Positions 33,818 to 42,838 of a stretch of DNA of 64,000 nt are shown here, in pieces. The first letter of the stretch is position 1; the number at the start of each line of letters is the position of its first letter. The DNA comes from JAIESQ01 sp964495375 (GTDB lineage: Bacteria > Planctomycetota > Planctomycetia > Pirellulales > JAEUIK01). The position numbers were made by a program, and so were the translations under genes. The stretch is taken from the NCBI GenBank assembly GCA_964495375.1, contig CAZBWM010000021.1, positions 1-64,000 of the forward strand, in the 5' to 3' direction. The notes beneath the pieces are model-generated. The model saw only the letters and a list, made by a program, of their open reading frames with translations, did no database searches and was not told the DNA's origin.

Positions 33818-35185
33818 TTATTCTTTCTGTAGTCGGATATCGACACTCGCACGATGGGCGGTGAGCCCTTCCTTGTCGGCCATGTTGCGCAGATCGTCGG
33901 CGGCTGACGCGAGATCTTCCTCCGAGTAGGCAATCACGCTGGTGCTACGGACGAAATCGGCCGACGACAAGGCGCTGGCCCAGCGAGCGGTGCCGCCGGT
34001 CGGCAGCACGTGCGAGGGGCCCGCCACATAATCGCCTACGGCCACGGGGCTGTGCTGCCCGAGAAACGCGGCGCCAGCGTGCGGGATCTTGGCGAGGAGC
34101 GACTCGGCATTGGCGGTCGCGATATGCAAATGCTCGGGGGCGAGCAAGTCAGCCACGCGGCACGCGTCGTCGGCATCGCGCACCAGAATGAGCGCGCCGA
34201 AATCTTCGAGACTTTGCCGGGCCAGATCGCCGCGCTCGAGCGTTGCCAATTGCCGCGCGAGCTCGACGGCGGTTTGTTCCCACAAGCGCCGGCTCCACGT
34301 GACGAGCACGCCGGAGCCGGGCGCGTGTTCGGCCTGGGCGATCAGGTCGGCGGCAGTCCAATCGGCGCGGGTGTCGTCGTCGCCGATCACCACGACTTCG
34401 CTGGGGCCGGCGATCGAATCGATATCCACTTCGCCGAAGACGTGCTTCTTGGCTAGTGCGACAAAGAGGTTGCCCGGCCCGACGATCTTGTCGACCTTGG
34501 GAAGCCCCTCGACGCCATAGGCCAAGGCCGCGACCGCCTGGGCTCCGCCCGCCCGATAGACTTCGCGAATGCCCAACTCATGGCAGGTGGCCAGCAGATC
34601 GGGATTGTTGGCGCCGAACTTTGTCGGCGGCGCGACGACCGCCAGTTGCGCGACGCCGGCCGCCTGGGCTGGCACCGCGGTCATCAGCACCGTGGATGGA
34701 TACGCGGCCGCTCCGCCGGGGACGCAAATGCCCACCCGAGCCAGCGGTAGGTAGCGCTGTGCCAGGTAGCCGCCGCCGGCCAGTTCGAGTCGCGTATCTC
34801 GCGGGCGGACCACCTCCTGAAAACGGCGGATCGAATCGCGGATGCGGCGGACGGTTTTCAGGAAGCCCGTGTCGGCCGCGCGGTGGGCGGCCGCGAGTTC
34901 GTCGGCCGAAACCCGCAGCGTGGCCGCGCTGATGTCTGCCTTGTCGAGCTTGCTGGTGTATTCGAGCAGGGCTGATAGCCCGCGAGTGCGGACGTCGCGG
35001 CAGATCCGCCCGACGACGGCCTGCGGCGACAGGGGCTCGCCGAAAACCTCGATCGTGCGGCGGCGCCCCGCTTCGCTGACGAAGTCTCCCTGAGGGCTGA
35101 GTTTGGCGCGCAGGGCGGCCAGCGCCGCGGGGAGGTCGTCGCGGGTGGCGTCGATGCGCACGATGTTCAGGCTGAGGTCGGACAC
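33818..35185 (-). CDS. hisD: Histidinol dehydrogenase
   Basis: A 455-residue enzyme for the last two steps of histidine synthesis (histidinol to histidine, NAD-dependent, zinc-containing). Signatures are PLARVGICVPGGAAAYPSTV, EVYRAGGAQAVAALAYG, VDKIVGPGNLFVALAK, DSIAGPSEVVVIGD, APEHLHIAT, FLGQHSPVAVGDYVAGPSHV and the C-terminal HRASVDIRL. A GTG start at 35185 is chosen because it fits family length and has AAGAG upstream; an ATG at 35227 would add 14 residues. It is the first of the same-strand his genes. Confidence 0.94.
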   Translation of the reverse strand: MSDLSLNIVRIDATRDDLPAALAALRAKLSPQGDFVSEAGRRRTIEVFGEPLSPQAVVGRICRDVRTRGLSALLEYTSKLDKADISAATLRVSADELAAAHRAADTGFLKTVRRIRDSIRRFQEVVRPRDTRLELAGGGYLAQRYLPLARVGICVPGGAAAYPSTVLMTAVPAQAAGVAQLAVVAPPTKFGANNPDLLATCHELGIREVYRAGGAQAVAALAYGVEGLPKVDKIVGPGNLFVALAKKHVFGEVDIDSIAGPSEVVVIGDDDTRADWTAADLIAQAEHAPGSGVLVTWSRRLWEQTAVELARQLATLERGDLARQSLEDFGALILVRDADDACRVADLLAPEHLHIATANAESLLAKIPHAGAAFLGQHSPVAVGDYVAGPSHVLPTGGTARWASALSSADFVRSTSVIAYSEEDLASAADDLRNMADKEGLTAHRASVDIRLQKE

Positions 35186-35519
35186 GCGGGCTCTTCTACA
35201 ACGTCTGCCGTTATGGGACACCGTCATGACGGCGGCGGTTCGCCGTATTGTGATCGGAGCGGGCGGCACCGCAAAGGGGCTCAACCGCAAGCCAGGCCCC
35301 GGTTTGTCGCGATTTTTTGGCGGCGAACCAATTTGCTGGCGCAATCTCGGCGGCCACTACCCGAGCTGGCTTGCTTGACCTCTTTTCCGCCGAATGCGAA
35401 GGTGAGCAGCAGACCCACGGCGCCGACTCCGGCGTCAACTGCCTGGTACAGCGTTCGAGAGGCGTGCGACGGCCGCCGCCCGTGCCAGGCTTGCGCCGGT
35501 TCAAGGAAGGGCGCTTGGT
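35186..35519. other. Divergent intergenic region hisD / peptidase gene
   Basis: 334 bases without a supported gene between two divergently transcribed genes. It presumably holds both promoters, but I see no convincing -35/-10 pair, operator or attenuator (no His-codon leader). Confidence 0.5.
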
Positions 35520-37013
35520 TTGCTGCGAACCCTGGCTATCGCTTTCAGTACGGCGCTATTGGTGGCGGTGCCCGCGCGCGCTGAGCGACGGCAGCCGGCG
35601 GCGGGTTCCGTAGCGTCCAGCACGGCGGAGCCGGGGACTGACAAGGCCGAGCCTGCGGGGGAAGATTGGCCGCTCGAGCATGTGGAGTTGGCTGACGGTG
35701 CAAAATACGACGGCCTGATCGAACGCGAAGACGCCGAACTGGTCTATTTGCGCCAGGTGCGGCGGCAACCAGGTAAACCGATGTACCTGATCGGCCGGCG
35801 ATTTCCGCGCGATCACATCACCAAGCTCGTGAGGTTGCCGGCGCCGGGGCACGCGGCCCTGGCCCGACGTATCGACGAACATTTGCGCAGAGCGGGCATC
35901 GAAGCCGGTGCGATGAAGAGCATCACGCTCCGCCCTTGGCAAGAGGCCACGCAGGCGGGCTGGCAGTATCGCGGTCCGTGGTGCCAGGTCGAAAGTCACG
36001 CCGATGAGGAAACCACGCGCCGCGCGATTGTGCGGATCGAACAAGCCTTTGCGGGTTTCATGCGAGTGCTGCCGGCGCGAACGCAGCCGGCACGGCCGCT
36101 CGACATCGTGCTGTGCGCCTCGACAGCCGAGTATCGTGCGCGATTGGAGAAGGCGGGGTTGCGGATCGTGAATCCGGCGGTCTACCTCGCCAAAGAGAAC
36201 ACGATTATCGCGGCCACGGATCTCGATCAATACGCGGCGCAGGTGAGCCAGATTCGCGCGGCACACGACGAACAGCGCCGCCAGCACGACGCGCTGCGCG
36301 AAAAGCTCGCGGCGCAACTGGCGCGCGAGCGGCGCGATCTCGAAGCGCGGGGTGTCGAGTCCGGCGAGATTCGCCGGCTGCTGGCTCGCACGCGGCGACA
36401 GTTCGACGTCGAGATCGCGGCGCTCGAGCAACGCCTGACTGACTATGACCGCCGCAACGCGACGCTGTTCGATGAAGTGACGCGCCGCACCTTTGCCCGC
36501 TTATTCCACGAGGCGTGCCACGCTTATTTGCGCAACGCGGTCTTTCCGCCCGACGATTACGACGTGCCGGGCTGGCTCTACGAGGGGCTGGCGCAGGTGT
36601 TCGAGTCGGGGTTGCTGGAAGCCGGCACTTTGCGAATTGACGCACCGCCGCCGGAGTGGCTGGCGCGGCTACAGACCGATCTGGCCGGGGCCCAGCCGCT
36701 CCCCTTGGCCGAGTTGCTCGCAGCCGATGCGCGCGTCTTTCTCGTCGCTCACGACGCACCGGCCGAGGAGTCGGCCCGATTGTATCTATACGCCTGGGGA
36801 CTGGCCTGGTACCTCGCGTTTGATCAGCCGCTCTTGGGGACGCCTGCGCTGGAAAGTTATCTGTCGCGCGCGGGCGAACCAAGTGGCGCGGTCCCGCGAT
36901 TCGAGAAACTGGTCGGCATGCCGCTGGCGAAGTTCGAGGCGCGATGGCGGGCCGATTTGCTGACGCTCGCGCCACGCGACGCCGAGCCCGCACGACGACG
37001 CAAACCCAAGTAG
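35520..37013 (+). CDS. Secreted HExxH-type metallopeptidase-like protein (DUF1570-like)
   Basis: A 497-residue protein with TTG start and AAGGAAGG nine or so bases upstream. A signal peptide (LRTLAIAFSTALLVAVPARAE) is followed by a small beta domain (about 50-105), a mixed domain with a long Arg/Glu-rich coiled coil (about 240-310), and a gluzincin-like core: LFHEACHAYL (HExxH), then DVPGWLYEGLAQVFESG, where the Glu could be the third zinc ligand. This arrangement is like DUF1570 proteins of planctomycetes. The substrate is unknown; it probably acts in the periplasm or outside. Confidence 0.75.
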   Translation: MLRTLAIAFSTALLVAVPARAERRQPAAGSVASSTAEPGTDKAEPAGEDWPLEHVELADGAKYDGLIEREDAELVYLRQVRRQPGKPMYLIGRRFPRDHITKLVRLPAPGHAALARRIDEHLRRAGIEAGAMKSITLRPWQEATQAGWQYRGPWCQVESHADEETTRRAIVRIEQAFAGFMRVLPARTQPARPLDIVLCASTAEYRARLEKAGLRIVNPAVYLAKENTIIAATDLDQYAAQVSQIRAAHDEQRRQHDALREKLAAQLARERRDLEARGVESGEIRRLLARTRRQFDVEIAALEQRLTDYDRRNATLFDEVTRRTFARLFHEACHAYLRNAVFPPDDYDVPGWLYEGLAQVFESGLLEAGTLRIDAPPPEWLARLQTDLAGAQPLPLAELLAADARVFLVAHDAPAEESARLYLYAWGLAWYLAFDQPLLGTPALESYLSRAGEPSGAVPRFEKLVGMPLAKFEARWRADLLTLAPRDAEPARRRKPK

Positions 37014-37053
37014 TAACTACTGAGAGTTGACGCGGCCAGCAGGACGGCAGTCA

Positions 37054-38637
37054 TTACGCGTGCACTTCGGCAAGTTGCGGCTCGCGCTCATCGGCCGTGA
37101 AGGCCGGGAGCATGATCGAGAATTGCGTCCCTGCACCGGGGCTGCTGGTCACACTGATTTTCCCGCCGTGCGCATGGAGAATCGCTTCACAGATGCTCAG
37201 CCCTAGTCCACTGCCGCGGCGATCGCGCTGCCGCGACTTGTCGGTTTGAAAAAAGCGATCGAAGATCCGAGGCAAATCTTCGGCATCAATTCCGCAGCCC
37301 GTGTCCGAGATGTTTAGGTGCACTTCGCGCGAGGCGGGGACACTGTGCAGTTGAACGGTGACCCGGCCGCCGGTCGGTGTGAACTTCAGGCCGTTGTCGA
37401 TCAGGTTATTGACGACCTGCCAAAGTTGGTCGGCATCGCCGCGGACTTCGGTCGGCACCAGGTACGAAGACTGCAAGTCGATGCCCCGTTCCTCGGCCAC
37501 GGCTCGGAACATATCGAGCGACTTGGCGACGACGAGATCGAGGCGTACGCGGTCGGCGGCGAGCAGCGGGCGGTCGACATCGCTTTCAGCCAATTGCAGC
37601 AACTGATTGACCAGACCGCGCAATTGCCAACACTGCTCGACCAGTTCGTAGAGCAGTTCCTTGTATTCCTCGGGCGAGCGATCCGCATTGAGGCCCACCT
37701 CGACCGAGCTTTGGATGGCGGCCAGCGGCGAGCGTAGCTCGTGGGCCGCATTGGCCAGAAATTCGCGATTTCGTTGCAAGTACTCGGCGATACGATCCAA
37801 CAAATGATTGATGGTGAGTGACAGTTGATCGAGCTCGTCACCGGCCCGGCTGACGGGCAGCCGCTCTTCGAACTTGGCGGGGCGCAAGCGATGGGCAGTC
37901 TCGATGATCCGCCGCAACGGCTTCGTGGCCCGCACCGCCAGAAAGTACCCGCCGAGAGTAGCCAACGGGAGCAACACCAGGCCGACGCGCACGATCAGCC
38001 GCGTCGCGGCGGCGACATCGGCCTGGATCAGGGCGCGGGTGCTGCCAACCAGCAGTCGCAGCTTGGGAAGTTGCGGACGGTTGAGCGGGCGCTCAAGGAC
38101 GCGGAATTCGCTCCAATTTACCGGCATGGATGCCGCGGAGCCGTGGGGCAGAGCGGCCGCGATATCACTCGTCCCGGACGCGACGGGCTGCTCGGCCCGG
38201 GCGGCGCCGAGTGGCGCGTCAATTGGCGAGGCGGGTTGGTCTGCGGGCACCGCACCGGGTGAGTCGACTGGCGCGATATCGGGCGCAACGTCAGTTCGCG
38301 ATGTCTGCCGTGACGGATCGTTCAGACTGTTGACCAGCACGCGGCCAGACACGTCGCGCAATTCGAGAAAAATCCGTTCGTGCGCGTGGCTGATTGCCTT
38401 GCGATTGAACTCTTCGCGAATCTGCGCGGTATCGGGGTAGAAACGCGCGACGATCAGTTCGGCTTCGGTGATCTCCTCGACGAGCCGTTCGTCAAGTTCG
38501 CGCAACAGCGTTAATCGTAGACCCTCGCGGACGGCCAACAGCGCCAGCACGACGGTGGTCAAGACGACCAGCGTGTTCCAGGCCGCCAGCCGAACGCGCA
38601 GCGAGCTGCGCCATTCCTCAGGAGGTGCGAAACGCAT
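37054..38637 (-). CDS. Membrane sensor histidine kinase, OmpR-pair type
   Basis: A 527-residue sensor kinase. TM1 is at about 19-36 and TM2 at about 214-234. The extracytoplasmic sensor between them has a long Pro/Ala/Asp-rich insertion (about 110-165). A HAMP linker follows, then HisKA with phospho-acceptor H299 in FLANAAHELRSPLAAIQ, and HATPase_c with DNGLKFTP (N box), DTGCGI (G1), FDRFF (F box) and GSGLGLSI (G2). The start overlaps the end of the response-regulator gene by 20 bases, so the two are coupled. The signal is unknown; the layout resembles metal- or envelope-stress kinases such as CusS. Confidence 0.93.
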   Translation of the reverse strand: MRFAPPEEWRSSLRVRLAAWNTLVVLTTVVLALLAVREGLRLTLLRELDERLVEEITEAELIVARFYPDTAQIREEFNRKAISHAHERIFLELRDVSGRVLVNSLNDPSRQTSRTDVAPDIAPVDSPGAVPADQPASPIDAPLGAARAEQPVASGTSDIAAALPHGSAASMPVNWSEFRVLERPLNRPQLPKLRLLVGSTRALIQADVAAATRLIVRVGLVLLPLATLGGYFLAVRATKPLRRIIETAHRLRPAKFEERLPVSRAGDELDQLSLTINHLLDRIAEYLQRNREFLANAAHELRSPLAAIQSSVEVGLNADRSPEEYKELLYELVEQCWQLRGLVNQLLQLAESDVDRPLLAADRVRLDLVVAKSLDMFRAVAEERGIDLQSSYLVPTEVRGDADQLWQVVNNLIDNGLKFTPTGGRVTVQLHSVPASREVHLNISDTGCGIDAEDLPRIFDRFFQTDKSRQRDRRGSGLGLSICEAILHAHGGKISVTSSPGAGTQFSIMLPAFTADEREPQLAEVHA

Positions 38638-39289
38638 AGCCGCGCCCTCGCACCGTCTGGATCAACGATTGCGAGAAATTGCGATCGAGCTTGCCACGCA
38701 GCCGGTTGATGTGTACTTCGATGACGTTGGTGGCCCCCTCCCAATTGGCGTCCCAGAGATGCTCACAGAGCATCTTGCGCGTGACGACTTGCCCTGCATA
38801 ACGCATCAGCATTTCCAATAAACTGAACTCGGTGGGGGTGAGGTCGATTTCGGCGTCGGCCCGGCGAACGCGGCGCGTGGTCAAGTCGAGCGTGACGTCG
38901 CCGGCCTCGAGCACCGCGGCCGGGCGAACATTCGAGCGCCGACAAACGGCCTCGATGCGGGCCATGAGCTCGTCGAAGTCGAACGGTTTGACGACGTAGT
39001 CGTCGGCCCCCGCCTGCAAGCCCTCGACGCGTTCGTTCACCGCGCCCAGCGCCGTCAGCAGGATCACGGGGGTGCGGTTGCGCTGGCTGCGCAGCTCGCG
39101 CAGCACTTCCATGCCGCCGAGCCCAGGCAACATTAAGTCGAGCACCAGCGCGTCGAACTGCTGTGTCTTCGCAAGCGACAGACCACGCGCGCCATCCTTG
39201 GCCCACACGCAGTGGTGCCCACCTTCGCCGAAACCACGATCGAGCGCTTTGCCAATAACGGGATCGTCTTCAATGACCAGGAGGTCCAT
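38618..39289 (-). CDS. Response regulator, OmpR/PhoB family
   Basis: A 223-residue transcription regulator starting at ATG 39289 (MDLLVIEDD). Receiver domain residues 1-115 have acidic pocket D8-D9, phospho-acceptor D51 (ALVLDLMLPGLGG), the T and K positions (ILLTALG, DYVVKPF). Residues about 125-220 form a winged helix (LTPTEFSLLEMLMRYAGQVV, NVIEVHINRLRGKLD, IQTVRGRGYAF). It is the partner of the overlapping histidine kinase downstream and is expected to be phosphorylated by it. Confidence 0.95.
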   Translation of the reverse strand: MDLLVIEDDPVIGKALDRGFGEGGHHCVWAKDGARGLSLAKTQQFDALVLDLMLPGLGGMEVLRELRSQRNRTPVILLTALGAVNERVEGLQAGADDYVVKPFDFDELMARIEAVCRRSNVRPAAVLEAGDVTLDLTTRRVRRADAEIDLTPTEFSLLEMLMRYAGQVVTRKMLCEHLWDANWEGATNVIEVHINRLRGKLDRNFSQSLIQTVRGRGYAFRTS

Positions 39290-39854
39290 GAGCGAGTTGT
39301 TCCTCTGCGAGCATCCGCGAGGGGTTGCAGGCGCAAACTGCACGGCCGAAGTCAGTGCATTCGGCGTCACAGAATCATTCTACCCTGCTTTGTCGCGGCA
39401 GACACTCCCGATTGATGATCGTGGATCTGACCGCAAATCCGGACGCGGTCGCCAAGGAAGTCTCGGGCAAATGCAACAAATCCGCTTGGTTCAAGCAACG
39501 TACGCGCGTCGCACAGCGTGCTCACAAGTTCCAGCGAAGCCGGCTTACAGAAACGTAATCTCGCCTGAGCTAGTAGCCTCTCGGCGGGCTTGCCTATACT
39601 CGGCAGATATGCCTCACAGCGTAATTCTCGACCAACGGTTCGAGACGCATCGATGGGATCGACGCATCCGCGGGTGCTGGTCCGGAAAGCAGCGGAGCGG
39701 ATTGGTGATCGCAAACTCTCGATGCTCCCGCCCAGACATTTGCAGGATTCTTCCCCCTCGGCGACCGCCGCTGACCACGTAGCGAAAACCATCCTCCGGC
39801 GATGAGTTCTCGCTTTCAAATCCTTCTATCCTGGCCCCCCACGAACGGTCCGTC
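39290..39854. other. Divergent intergenic region regulator / sbtA
   Basis: 565 bases between the response-regulator start and the sbtA start, with no supported gene. Several short frames on both strands have no recognisable product. It should contain the promoters of the two-component pair and of sbtAB. No clear dyad operator was found by eye. Confidence 0.5.
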
Positions 39855-41141
39855 ATGGAAATGCTTGAATCCTTCTGGGAGAACTTTCGCCACAACCTGT
39901 TCAAGCCGTTGTTGCTGTTCTTCTACATGGGGTTTCTCGTCCCGATCTTGCGGGTCGAGTTCGAGTTCCCGTACGTCATTTACCAGGGACTGACCATCTA
40001 CTTGCTGGTGGCGATCGGCTGGCACGGCGGCGAAAAGCTGGCAGAGATTTTTGATCCCTCAATCGCGGCCGCGCACGGTGTGACGACTGATCCGCACTTG
40101 CTCTCGCACGCGGCGGGTTTCATGGTGGTCGGCTTCATCACGAACTTCATCATCGGCTGCGCGGCTTATTTCATGCTTCGCGGCCTGACTCGCCTGCGAC
40201 GCATCGACTGCGCCACCGTGGCCGGATATTACGGCTCGGACTCCGCAGGCACGTTTGTCACCTGCCTGGGTGTGCTGACCGCCGGCACCATCGTCAACGG
40301 CGTGCACGTACCGATTCCCTACGAAGAATACATGCCGGTCATGCTCGCGGTCATGGAAGTACCTGGCTGTCTGGTGGCGCTGTTCCTCGTTTCACGATTG
40401 CGGACGAGTGGCATGGACCGCTTGGGCAATATGCCCGAGGAGGCGGGCTACAACCCCGAGGCAGCACCGGCGTTGATAGTCGATTCGCATAGCCACGACA
40501 CGCAGGCGATCGAACTCGAGAAAGAGATGTCGCTCGAGAAACTGGAGAACGGCGACAGCAATGGTAACGGCCACCCAATCCCCTCAAAGCCGCCGGGGAT
40601 CTTCAGTCCCAAGCTGCTGCACGAGGTGTTCTTGAATCCGGGACTCTTTCTCCTGTTTGGCGGCATCTTGATTGGCTTCATCAGCCGCTATCAGGGGGCC
40701 TCGGTCTCCAAGCCCGACGACCCCCTCTTCCTGGACTTGTTTCCGGGCATACTCTGTTTGTTCCTGCTCGAGATGGGCATGACGGCCTCGAAGCGTCTGC
40801 GGGACTTGAAGTCAGCGGGACTGCCGTTCATTGCCTTTGGGCTAATCGCTCCCAACATTTTCGCCATCTTTGGGATGACGGTTTGTCATATCTATGCGAC
40901 GCTGATTGGTTACCAGTTTCAGTTGGGCACGTACGCGTTGTTTGCGGTGCTCTGCGGGGCGGCTTCGTATATCGCGGTCCCGGCGGTGCAGCGGTTGGCG
41001 ATTCCCGAGGCCAGTCCGACGCTCCCCTTGGCGGCCTCGCTGGGCCTGACCTTTTCGTACAACGTCACGATCGGAATTCCCGTGTATTTGGAAATCGCGC
41101 GGGCGATTATCACCAACTTCCCGGTAACTCCCGCGGTGTGA
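39855..41141 (+). CDS. sbtA: Sodium-dependent bicarbonate transporter SbtA
   Basis: A 428-residue membrane protein of the SbtA family (Na+-dependent bicarbonate symporter). Two blocks of about five hydrophobic helices (about 15-200 and 258-425) flank a hydrophilic cytoplasmic loop (about 200-255, with EYNPEAAPALIVD-like and MSLEKLENGDSNGNGH segments). Family landmarks are FYMGFLVPILRVEFEFP, YLLVAIGWHGGEKL, YYGSDSAGTFVTCLGVL and GGILIGFISRYQG. The next gene encodes the matching PII-like regulator, which supports the call. No RuBisCO or carboxysome gene is in the window. Confidence 0.93.
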   Translation: MEMLESFWENFRHNLFKPLLLFFYMGFLVPILRVEFEFPYVIYQGLTIYLLVAIGWHGGEKLAEIFDPSIAAAHGVTTDPHLLSHAAGFMVVGFITNFIIGCAAYFMLRGLTRLRRIDCATVAGYYGSDSAGTFVTCLGVLTAGTIVNGVHVPIPYEEYMPVMLAVMEVPGCLVALFLVSRLRTSGMDRLGNMPEEAGYNPEAAPALIVDSHSHDTQAIELEKEMSLEKLENGDSNGNGHPIPSKPPGIFSPKLLHEVFLNPGLFLLFGGILIGFISRYQGASVSKPDDPLFLDLFPGILCLFLLEMGMTASKRLRDLKSAGLPFIAFGLIAPNIFAIFGMTVCHIYATLIGYQFQLGTYALFAVLCGAASYIAVPAVQRLAIPEASPTLPLAASLGLTFSYNVTIGIPVYLEIARAIITNFPVTPAV

Positions 41142-41205
41142 GTTCGGCATGTCATGTCAATGCTGTGCCGTCGACCAGTCGAAGAACCTTTGCTAGGAAG
41201 CCGCG

Positions 41206-41511
41206 ATGCAGAAACTCGCCTCGGTCAAGCGGATCACGCTTTACGCCGATTCTGCGCTCGAGAAACACTTGCTCGAAAAGGTGACTCATTTCGGCGCGAA
41301 GGGCTACACGCTGGTGGAGGCCCGCGGCGGCGGTTCACGGGCCGTCTTGCAGGACTTTTTTGGCCGTAGCCCGTTGGTACGAATCGAGGTGATCGCCAAT
41401 GTCGACACAGCCCAAAAGATTGTCGACCACCTGCGCAGCGACGTCCTGGGCTCGCAAGCGGTGACGGTGACGGTGGAAGAGGTCAAAGTCATTCGCGCGG
41501 ACCATTTCTAA
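41206..41511 (+). CDS. sbtB: SbtB-like PII protein
   Basis: A 101-residue PII-fold protein 64 bases after sbtA, with GGAAG ahead of ATG 41206. The fold is seen in VKRITLYADSALEKHLLEKV, GAKGYTLVEARGGGSR (start of the T loop), LVRIEVIANVDTAQKIVDHL and AVTVTVEEVKVIR. The uridylylated Tyr of GlnB is absent and there is no C-terminal Cys pair of the CGPxGC type. SbtB proteins bind adenine nucleotides including cAMP and gate SbtA; the same pairing is inferred here. Confidence 0.87.
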   Translation: MQKLASVKRITLYADSALEKHLLEKVTHFGAKGYTLVEARGGGSRAVLQDFFGRSPLVRIEVIANVDTAQKIVDHLRSDVLGSQAVTVTVEEVKVIRADHF

Positions 41512-41709
41512 TGGCCGTTTTGGCGCCGAATTGCGGGATACCCCGCTCTCGTCGCTCTCTCTGACGCCGCCACATTTGCGGCGTGCTCGTGTCGATCGGC
41601 ACCAGCATTCTGCCGGCGGCTGTGTTATGCTCTTGGCACTACGCTCCGCGAGCGCCCGGCCCACGGTGTGCCCACCGCGCGGCGCGTACCGTGCAAGGAG
41701 AAACCAACC

Positions 41710-42141
41710 ATGAAAATACATCGCTTGTTCGCGGTCGTAGCCCTGGTGGCGCTGGCAGCGGCAACCTGGCAACTTTTGGAAAGAGGGACTCCGGTCATGG
41801 CGGCTGAGGAAAAGCAATCGACGATGCTGGTCCACGACGTCTACTTCACGCTCCAGGAAAGCACGCCCGAGAATCGGGAGAAACTGCTGGCCGCGTGTAA
41901 GAAGTACCTGGTCGATCATCCGGGTGTGGTGTTGTTTGCCTGCGGCACGCCGGCCGATCTCGATCGACCCGTTAACGATCGCGCTTGGGATGTCGGCCTG
42001 CACGTAGTGTTCGCGAGCCGCGCCGACCACGATCGCTATCAGACCGCCCCGGATCACCTCAAGTTCATCGAAGAGAACCGTTCGACCTGGAAGCAGGTGC
42101 GTGTGTTCGACACCGACGCGGTCAGCGTGAAAAAGAACTAA
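41710..42141 (+). CDS. Exported Dabb (stress-responsive A/B barrel) domain protein
   Basis: A 143-residue protein starting at ATG 41710 with AAGGAG upstream. A short hydrophobic N-terminus (LFAVVALVALAAATWQLL) targets it to the membrane or outside. The rest is a ferredoxin-like Dabb domain: MLVHDVYFTLQESTPENREKLL, WDVGLHVVFASRADHDRYQTAPDHLKFIEE and WKQVRVFD. The reaction is unknown; Dabb proteins are small dimeric barrels. It may be cotranscribed with the downstream sigma factor gene. Confidence 0.82.
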   Translation: MKIHRLFAVVALVALAAATWQLLERGTPVMAAEEKQSTMLVHDVYFTLQESTPENREKLLAACKKYLVDHPGVVLFACGTPADLDRPVNDRAWDVGLHVVFASRADHDRYQTAPDHLKFIEENRSTWKQVRVFDTDAVSVKKN

Positions 42142-42199
42142 GCGACTGGGCCGCGCAGGGCGGTCGCGAGTGACATCACCGGCCGCGCACGGCAAACCC

Positions 42200-42838
42200 A
42201 TGTGGCCTGAATCCGCCGAGACCGACGACCTGCTCGCGCAAGCCCGCAAGGGCGACGCCGCGGCCGTCGAGCGTTTGTTGGCTGGCCACCGCGATGCACT
42301 GCGCCGGATGGTGCAACTGCGGATGGACCCGGCCCTGGCGCGGCGGGTCGACTCAAGCGACGTCGTGCAAGAGGTATTGATCGAAGCGAATCGGCGGTTG
42401 ACCGACTACTTGGCGCGGCCGGTGATGCCGTTCGCGCTCTGGTTGCGGTCGATGGCGCGCGATCGCTTGATCGACGCCCATCGCCGGCATCGCGAAGCGG
42501 CGCGGCGGAGCCTCGACCGCGAGCAACCGCTGGCCGGCGGCGACGATTCGAGCACTGCCGATTTGCAACCCGGCGCGTGGCTCGCCGATCGTGAGTTGAC
42601 GCCGGCCGCGGCGGCACTGCAGGCCGAAGCCGCGCGCCGATTCCAGGACGCGATTGCCCGCCTCGACGAAACTGATCGGGAGGTGCTCTTGATGCGGCAC
42701 TTTGAACAACTCAGCAATCAAGAAGTGGCCGCCGCGCTTGGACTTTCGGAAGCGGCCGCCAGCATGCGGCATCTGCGGGCGATCAAGCGCCTGCGCGAAA
42801 CGATCGGCGCAATGGCCCCGCCGGAGCCCGAGGCATGA
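42200..42838 (+). CDS. ECF-type RNA polymerase sigma factor
   Basis: A 212-residue sigma-70 family factor; ATG 42200 gives the usual N-terminus (MWPESAETDDLLAQARKGD), a GTG at 42170 is possible. Region 2 shows VDSSDVVQEVLIEANRRL and PFALWLRSMARDRLIDAHRRH; region 4 shows RLDETDREVLLMRHFEQLSN and EVAAALGLSEAAASMRHLRA. It is the planctomycete ECF group that is coupled to protein kinases. Its stop overlaps the kinase start by four bases (ATGA), and no anti-sigma factor is present, so the kinase is the likely controller. Confidence 0.92.
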   Translation: MWPESAETDDLLAQARKGDAAAVERLLAGHRDALRRMVQLRMDPALARRVDSSDVVQEVLIEANRRLTDYLARPVMPFALWLRSMARDRLIDAHRRHREAARRSLDREQPLAGGDDSSTADLQPGAWLADRELTPAAAALQAEAARRFQDAIARLDETDREVLLMRHFEQLSNQEVAAALGLSEAAASMRHLRAIKRLRETIGAMAPPEPEA

